Below, in pieces: positions 27,801-36,800 of a stretch of 64,000 nt of DNA (positions are counted from its first letter, which is position 1; each line of letters begins with the position of its first letter). Under the pieces are notes generated by a model. The model saw only the letters and a program-made list of their open reading frames with translations. It ran no database searches and had not been told where the DNA came from. The stretch spans positions 992,001 through 1,056,000 of the forward strand of contig PVNU02000998.1 of NCBI GenBank assembly GCA_003013855.2, read 5' to 3'. The DNA comes from Liriodendron chinense. Lineage: Eukaryota > Streptophyta > Magnoliopsida > Magnoliales > Magnoliaceae. The position numbers and the translations under genes are program-made.

Positions 27801-30800
27801 TCATTATGTTATTGATTGAATGAAAGAAAGCCTTTTGGTGCCTCCTCCCCCCTTCTCTCTCTTGTAGATCTTCATCTTCTCTTCTCCGACCTTTTTCTTC
27901 TCTTTTCTTCTTATGCCTCTCCAACCTTCTTCTAAGGTAAACTTATTTTTCCTTCATTATCTATTTCTATTCTCTCACAAATCTCGAACCCTAAATCTGA
28001 GAATTGATCCAAAACCCCAATTCCTCGGATTTTCAAATCCCTAATCCGAGAAATCCTTTAATTCCTTGGACTAGTGATTCCCATTAGGTGCTTGGGTTAT
28101 AACCATGCAAGACCGGGAGGTTCCATCCCTCGCCGGATCCAACTTATGCATTATTTGAATTTATCACTTCGTGGTTGTGATGATGGCCCGCTCCATTGCA
28201 TGTCTCTTTGTGGTTTTTTTTAGTTTCTGATGGTTGATGTTGAATTTTTAAATTATTATTGTCTTTTATTTCCGCTAGATTATATGTGTTCATGAGCATG
28301 CATCATAATTAAGGCGTCCTGCTTCACTCAACCCCTACTCTTACAGCCACCAACCCTTTTAATACGTCATCCCATTCCATTTATATCAATCTTACCCTGC
28401 CGCATTCCTTCCAAATACTGTGGACTCAGGTGACCATTTAGAATTAGATGCATGTTACATGCAAAGATCACTAAGATGGCATTCAATGGAGCTAGCCAAA
28501 ATTTTAAAAAAAAAAAAATCATCCACAAGGAGGTGATAATGATATTCACAAACTTTGGCTCATCTCCGAAGTGTGAAGAACACCAAACTGATGTCAGGTG
28601 ATCGTATTCCTTTGGAGAATATTACTTGAAAGATGTGAGGTGCATGATCCTTCCCCTGATGCAATGAAGAATACTTGTTCATTCCTAAAGGTTAGGAAAA
28701 GACTCAAAATGAAGCCTATGCATAAGGAGATCATAAATACCATGAAGCATCGAAAAGAAGAAACACGAGAAATAAATGGACAAACTGATGCAAGCATCAA
28801 CAGAGAATTTACGGATGGAGTGATGATGGGATCTGAAAAAGGAACAATAGAGAGATTTGTGAAATCAAAGAAAACGTTGATGGAAAAACCGATAGAATTA
28901 CAGTTGGATTGACAAATGAGTCTAACGATGGATCCGCCCATGGATCAACTGATGAATCCAACAATCAGTGTTACCTTGACACATGGAACGGGCACCAAGC
29001 ATCAAAGCTTCCTGAAGTGCCTAGCACAACAAACTCCAAAATCTAGGCATGGGGACTCCAAATAAACAATACTTTAAATATAAACAAAGCTAGCAGTAAT
29101 GGGGCTGTGATGGGGCGTTACAGGTCATTTTTTCCATAAAGGCCGTTACGATCCGGTAACGTGTATGGTTGCCACCGTTACCATTACCCGTTATGTTGCG
29201 TAATCACCATGATTACTAGTAATTTAAGCAAATAAATAATGATTAACAAAAGGAAGTCCTTATGAGTAGTTTCTTCAACAAGAAAATGGTCCCTCCCTCC
29301 GTGTGTGATTGCTTATATGTCAAACAACACTGAAAGTTTTGAGGACCAAAGGCAAGAAGGACAACACAGCGACCATCTCACACTGTGAAAAGGCTGTGAT
29401 CGTTATAGCGCACAATGATTTGGGATCGAGCAATGGTTTTGCTGGTTCAATGGTTGACCTGCATTATAAACTCCAAAGCCAGAAGGGAGCAGATACAAAG
29501 ACATACGACATACGGATGGATGTGCACGGAAATCTAAACTCTGGGTGAATTCTTCCCAGATGGAAGGAATGATGCCATCCAAGGGTGGATCCCATGATCT
29601 ATCTGGACAGTTGTGGGCTCCGATGATGGGATCAATCCATGGCCCCCCATCAAATTGAATGATTTTGGCCACCCATAAACAGATATCTAACTTCAATGGA
29701 CCCCCACCTATACTGAATAAGTGCAGTTGGTGCATGGGTCCACAAGTCCATATTCTCTATAGCAACAGTTAGTTATCAGTGACTTGCTGGGCAAGTTTAC
29801 CTTTCAATATTTTTGTGACTAGTTTTGTTGGCCACATTCAGGGTATCAAACATGTCCAAATGGCACAACATTGAAACAATATTTAGTCTTCAATGAGCCT
29901 AAGGCCCTAAGATCATTGGATGCTGACATCATTTGATTGATTTATGGCCAATTCACTGAATGATTGTGTGGTTGTGGCAGAATTTATGGATGTTTTAGTC
30001 TTTTAATATTGTAAAATTGATTGTTAGAATTAGAATTAATTAATGGTTATGATTATATCAAAGTTCTTTTTCTTTGGGAGAAGTATATACGTGTAAATAC
30101 TCTTTTATGAATGAGTGACGAATAAATTTTCAGTTTACTCTTTGTTTAAACCTATGATGGGTTTTCCTAGGAGCAGGATGCTCCTTTGCTGGAAATGCGA
30201 CTCTTCTATATCGTATGGTGAGATTCCATATAACAATGGGAGAGATTGAAAACCACATCCATCCTTTTTCTTCATTCCATCCCCAATTCTTTGACCTATA
30301 GTATCTATGTTTACAGCTTTTCACATCCTCTGTTGCTTCACAGACTCTTTAGCATACTAGGGAAACTGGTTTAACCATTTTGGATAAAAACATGTACATG
30401 ACTTTGATAATCCTCATTGGGTGGGCCTCAACATGTGACCTCCACACCTGCACCAGATGATTCTAAGTTTTTGAGCCGCTCAGCATCTTACAACTTACAC
30501 TCAGTTGCTTCCGCAGGCCGCTTGAAATCTTCAACCCAACTTTTTATACGCCTAAAGTTTTCTTTTTCTCCACTCTACAAATAGCTACTAAGTCATTAGA
30601 TCATTACTCTATCTATGCTTTATGTTCTCTAGTCCCTATTCCTTGCTGCAGTTAGGGCAAGTATATACTCTGAGGCTGCTGGATCATGTAACAAGCATTT
30701 CTCTATTGTAATTCATGACACATGAATCTTCCATCTTCACTGCTCTCATGTCTTCGAACTTCTGTTTATTTTATTTTGTTCCTCTGCTATTCATTCATTA

Positions 30801-33800
30801 CTTGGTTCAGTTGTTCCTTTTTGGCAATAGAGGACTTGCAGGGTGTATACGCATCAACTTGTGCAAACTATCCTGTTTTAACCTCTATGAGGTGGGATGG
30901 TTCAGTGATCTGTAAAATTGATCTGATGACCCACCATGGATGGGGGAAAACCCATAAATTTTCCAGTTTTTGAGATCCTACCTGCTGAACCTTTGGCCTT
31001 TTCTTTCAGGACCAATGCTGTATTTAAAACCAAATCATTTGACTGTTGTATGACCCTGTTCAAGCAGCTGGTTGAACTACCTGTGACATAGCTGTCACTG
31101 CTATAAATATTTAAACTAAATTAAGATCTGCTTGACTACCATCCCATGTATTTTTGAGAAATGTTCTTCCATTTACAAAAACAGAACTGAACAGATTTCA
31201 GATAGTAAAAAGGACTTTGAAATACAATCCATATTTCAAGGCAATATGCACATCTGTTGATTGATTTGTAAAGATTTCTCATAAGAATTGAAAGGAAAAA
31301 AAAAACATGAGTGCATATTCAATCAGAAAGAAAGCAACGATCATGAGTCTGGATTCCAGTGATTGCTAAAAGGAACATCTTGCAACCAGCATCCAATTTG
31401 TAGAGCACATTTGCATGCTAGTAACACAAATGGATGTCTATCATAGAATCGCTGACAGAGAGAACACTTGATTTTCTTTTGGCTCTGAATGGAAAGGAAA
31501 AAACATCATCATTTAGGAGCTCTCTTCCTGCAAAACAATACACTAAGGCCGTATTGACACTACCATCAGAGATTGTCTGTAGTAGGAACCCAATTGAGTT
31601 GCACTGTGCAACACAGGCCCTTAGAGAATGGGAAAAAACTTACAGTGCAACTGGAAGGAACAGGCTTGTAGATCTCCATGTATTGTTGGCCATGCAGCAA
31701 GAGACGGGGGTCAAATCTGGTAAGATATGCCATAAATACTTGTAAGTTCACTTCATATCAGTAGAGGTTTGCTAATCCTCGGCGTGTGTAGAAGTCAGCC
31801 AATCTACACACCTTTGCATGTTCCAAATCTGATGTCAGCAACGGTGGCCATAACGCCCACTGCTTTTTTTTTTTCTTCCAAAAATTCTGTTTTGGGATTC
31901 GTTACAGGGCTGTTACGTACAGTGATGGGACTGTTGAGAGTCTTCTTTTTCTTTTTCTTTTCTGTAACGGCCCTAATGGCCGTTCAAGACCCATAACGCA
32001 TAACAGTTACCACCGTTACCATTACGTAACTGTTTTGGCATACCATGCATCAAACACAAATGTGAGATCCGAGCAACCCATCAGGTAGTTCCCAGTTAAT
32101 GAAACAAATTGATGGCTAAAAAAAACTCAGCCAAGTTCTTCTATGCCATTCATTTGTTTAACATTGTAGCCCTCCCTCATCATTAGTCTACTGGGTCAAC
32201 ATAGAACAAGGGATTTTGGGGTGTGTGTGTGTGTCTGTGTGTTGGAGGAGGGGGGGGGGGGGGGGGGGGTACACATGGCATGATTAGGGGGTGATTAGGA
32301 ATGCACATTCGCAAACCTCCATCGAGTCCCCACTCGTCAAAATAGGCACTGAAAAATCCATTCTTCAAAAACCACTTGGAATGGTTTTTGACGAATCGAC
32401 AAAAAAGTCGACCAAAAAAAAAAAAAGGGATTTGCAGAAAACCCTATCTCAAAGATGTAAAAACGGGCCCTAAAGGGTCAAAGAGGTCCAGATGTGGGAA
32501 AAATATAAAAACAGGGTATCGCGTCGCAGCAGTGGAAATTTGATTTCCATGGGTCTGAAACCCAAAAAAGGAAAACACAGGTGGAAGTCCAATTTCAGCA
32601 TTGGAAACTTGAAAAAAAAAAATGGACTGCAGAAATCCATGTCCTACAGAGGACATGATTCCTAAGGTAGTCTTTGAAAGTTTTAAAGGGGGATTTGTGG
32701 CCAGAAAAGGATCAGGGTGAGTACTTTCCTCAATCAAGTTAATTCCTGCAAAATTGGAGATCAAGAGCAGGAGCCTCTTTGCTTAGGCGACCTGGTCAAA
32801 TGATCTGAACAACCTGGATTGGATGGGCGTGTTAACAGATGGTGTGTAAATTGGCTCCCTACACACCTACGTGGGAGCAAACTGCCAAAAGGATATGCAA
32901 AATCAACAAAGAGCTTGCTAGTTGCTATCTAGCAAAGCTACTCTGGAGGACGATATTAGCTTCAATACGCTGAAATGAAAGATGAGAAAATATCAACTTA
33001 AATAAACCATACTTACTGAAGTCCTGGAAGCTCTTGAAAGTGTTTCAGTGTTCGAAAACCAAATACAACAGTAAAAGTGGGCAAAACCTGGAAAGTAAGA
33101 ATTTAAATGACAAAAGGATAATGTGAACATTTTAGAGCCTTTCAGTGGAAATTTCACTATGATAAGATAAACAAGAAGAACAGACCAACACAAGCAGTTC
33201 GATAAACTGTAGATGATGCAAAATAAATGAGGGATACATCACATAGGCAAAGAGACTCTGTATTATGGTTTCAATGATTACTGAACAAGATATCAAACTA
33301 CTCAAAATAGAAGGTATTAAGATATTTCTTAATTATTATAGCAAGAATTTCAAGAAGAGAACGGATCACCCACAAGCATGGTAACACAACTTATGTAGGA
33401 CATCAGAACAATGAAAACAGTAGGCCCCATGTTGAAGCTACCATGGCACAAACATCGAACCAGTTCACTTATCAGGGGACCACATTGTTGGAATCAATAG
33501 ACAACCGAAGATCAGACTCAATATACTGGTGCCGACACCTAGTGAGTGGATCAATCTGATTTTTTGGAAGTGCGATCTTCATGGTGGGGCCGATGTTTTC
33601 ATGGTACTTCTGTCCTGCATGTATGGCAAGTTTGCAGGGAAAATGATATGGCATCAGTTGTGGTACTGTTGCCTGCAGGTGATCAGCTCTCTTTCAAGAA
33701 TACATTCATCCGAATACACACACACACACACACAAGAAATAAAAATAGGTGCCACACTTGTGTGTTTATGGTGACATCCACAACTAGTTATGAAAGATAC

Positions 33801-36800
33801 TATTGATAGACAATACAGTAAGATTAAATGGGTTCATAACGTACGTATGAATGACTAAGTGAAAGAAAGATTAGCCAGTATTTGTAATCAGTTAGGTTCT
33901 CTGAATTTCAATGTGCAAAGCTGACAAGCATTGAACTCTAACATACATACAAGAATACAGATAAAAGAACTTATCTGTCCAAAAAAGCAGCAGTATCAAC
34001 ACGGGAACCTTCTAAAATAGTGTATGTGGAATGCAATTTTAGTAATAAGAGGAGTGGAAACAAGATCTTAGTTAACTTTTTTTGTCGGGGTGAGCTAAAC
34101 CCATGTGGCAGTGCAACACATGGGCAGCACACTATGGTCCCAACAGCAAGCTGCTGTGGTGGACCATCGCACACCAAGAAATCAAGTTAATATCATTTGA
34201 CCTGATGGGCGACATGAGAATGGATGCTATACTTGATCTTAGCCAAAAGACCTCAATAGAATAAGAAAGGAATGCATTTGAGGGAACTTAGGAGTGGCAC
34301 CAATAGTTAATAAGACAAGGGAAAGTAGACTTAGATGGTTTGCACAGGTGCAATAGAGACCAAGAACTGCACCAGTAGGAGTGAGTTGGTTCAAGTTGAA
34401 GACTCCAAGAGGGCAAGGGGAAGGCCAAAAGAATGTGGGTTGGGGTAGTAAGAAAAGATTTGATGACATATGGTCTTACTATGGATATAGTCAAAGATAC
34501 AGTGGAATGGTGGAATATGATTCATCATTCATGTAGCTGAAACCAATTAGTTGGGATAAGGCTTAGAAGATGATGGTGGTGGTAATGGTGGTGGTGAACA
34601 CCAAAGAACCTTCGATCATGAAATACATTACCCAGATACTTGAATATGCTTAGCATATCAGTTTTGTGTCATGTCAATGCCAATTCAAGATGCTGCATGG
34701 TTACTTGTTACATAGAATCGCCATTCCATTCAACAGCAAAAAAGAAACGACTTGGTGCAAAGAATTTAAACAGTTCTATGTTTCTTTACTCCTAGAAATT
34801 CTGTTATGGGACACATATCAATGGGATACTTATCTCCACATGTGTCCATGATTTTCAGATATGAGCACACATCCAGGTCTGTATCCTTATATGTATCTGG
34901 GACCCATAGGTCATGAGATAATTCCTACACATCTTCACTGTTTTTAAAGGGTTACGCGTCTCTACTGATTACAAAGCAGTTGCACTGAATATGCTCAACC
35001 TGGATGAATGATTGTCCATCTTTGTGATAAACATATTTCAGCTCCTTCTCATCAACAGCATCTCCTATGCATGCTCCAACACCAAGGGCATAAATTGCTA
35101 CATCTCTGTTAACCAGAAAGGGATTTTAAGACAGTTGTCAAAAAAAGGAAACAAGCCAAAAGAAATTTGGAGAGAATTGTACAAGTCCAATGAGAGAGCA
35201 AATCCAAGGAACCTAAATAAGTAAAGATTCTCGAATGTTCTACCTCTCGGTGTAGGTGAAAGTCGTCTGCAACACAGACATATAAGCAACCAAAAAAAGG
35301 GGGAAAAAACAAAAACCAAAAAACAATTCAGTAAACTTGAGACACTCAAACACACAAGAATAAATTCTCAGTATTTCTCAACAGAAGAAAAACATGATTA
35401 AAAATAAAGAAGACAAGCTGCAAGGCTACTGAAAGATCACATGCAAAGCATGGATTGTCTGATAATAAAACAATCATTGCCAGCAAGTTGCATATTACAA
35501 TTGGAATTGTTGGTTTATCTTGGAATAAATCCTGATGCTTGGACTGCCTTGTAAATATTCTATAGTATTTATCAACACGAAAGTAGATCTTGAACCAGAG
35601 AAGATAGTCGGGAGAAGCAGATCCCTTTATAAGATAGATATCAATACAAATGAGAAAGGCACACTGCATAGATGTAGTAAAGAATCATATACCAACTATT
35701 TTTCTTGTTAAATGTGGAAAGCATGTGATGTATTAAATAAAAAGAAAATGTTTGTTACCTAGATATGCATCCTTTTGTAATCCAGGCCATTGATCTGTTT
35801 TACGGGAAATGAGATCACGATGAAAAGTGACACGCTCATGATGAAATTTAAAGTTGAAAATTCTTTGGGAAGGAAATGTATGATAGTGAAGTGAACTAAT
35901 TGCCATTTTAGTTTAACCAACTATAGTAAAGGTGGGACCCTTCAAAAAAAAAAAAAAAAACTATAGTAAAGGTGGGCATTGGGCAAACCATTCTGTGATC
36001 CAGGCCATTGACCTGGGGGGAATGAATGTGGTGGATTTTATCTCGTTCAATGTGCACCGTTTGTGATTTGGTCCAGTCAAGCAACATATGATACTTCATC
36101 CTTGGTTATCAAAAGACATCAGATTTGAAGATCATTTGATTGGAAAGAGAGCACTTTTAGTTCCAGTACATGAAAATAGTAAGAAACATAAACTTGAAAA
36201 AAGTAATCGCCCCCATAAACTTCAGACAAGTGAGGGATGGACTAAAACGTGTATTTCCCAAAACTCGCTAAATCGTGGCACCGTATCCACAATACATGTG
36301 TCATGCATGATGCATGCAAGCCAATCTGGAGCATCTTAATGGGGGCAACACTGAGGTTGGAGCATAGCCCAAATACTGCCATGATTAGACAATCCTAAGT
36401 GTCCAACTGATGGCCAACAAATGGATGATTAAAAGGAAACAGTGGGCCATTCAAATCCAACAGATAAACTCAGAATCTTAAGATCATCCAATCAGTGTGA
36501 TTTTCAGATTATAACCCATCCACAACGGGCCACATGACTTGAAAACTTTGGATTGCCTAGCATGTATGCCAAGTATAGACTAGATGAGTTCCCACTTTTT
36601 ATTTATTTACTTTTGATAGGTAAGCTGGGCATGAACCTAAGACCTCAATATTGAAATGCACCCTATCTAGCATTGAGCCACAAGTTAGTGAGACAAAATT
36701 CCCTCCATTCCACAAACAAAATGAAGACGACATCGAATAATGGAACACACAATTAGTGCAGATATAGAACTCCGAAGAAATGCCAAGGTAAATTGGGCAA

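Larger units (their letters stand above)
24282..28326 (+). mobile_element. Ty3/Gypsy chromovirus, internal deletion derivative
   Basis: LTRs 24282-25280 and 27350-28326 start TGATGC and end GCTTCA, flanked by identical CTCAA (24277-24281, 28327-28331). A PBS-like TTTGGTGTTAGAGAA follows the 5' LTR; a purine tract AAGGAGAA precedes the 3' LTR. The ~2.07-kb interior keeps a gag-like N-terminus, the first part of RT, the integrase C-terminus and a chromodomain; protease, most of RT, RNase H and the integrase core are missing. It could move only with help from an intact relative. The LTRs are about 95% identical by eye. Confidence 0.9.
7545..31643. other. ECH2 intron 5, 24.1 kb, TE nest
   Basis: Bounded by the donor of exon 5 (GTAAGT, 31643-31638) and the acceptor of exon 6 (AACCAG, 7550-7545). 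It contains LINE, LTR-like, Copia, hAT, RTE and chromovirus sequences listed separately. The gap 7545-10475 shows only simple repeats (C-tract then A-tract 8655-8697; (CT)n 8882-8919) and a stretch near 8140-8220 resembling 29995-30085. I see nothing recognisable in 28332-29080 or 30250-31643. Confidence 0.8.

Noticed and set aside
28598..28912. 104-codon Lys/Glu-rich frame in intron 5
   Set aside because: No family recognised and no surrounding gene structure; chance frame is likelier.
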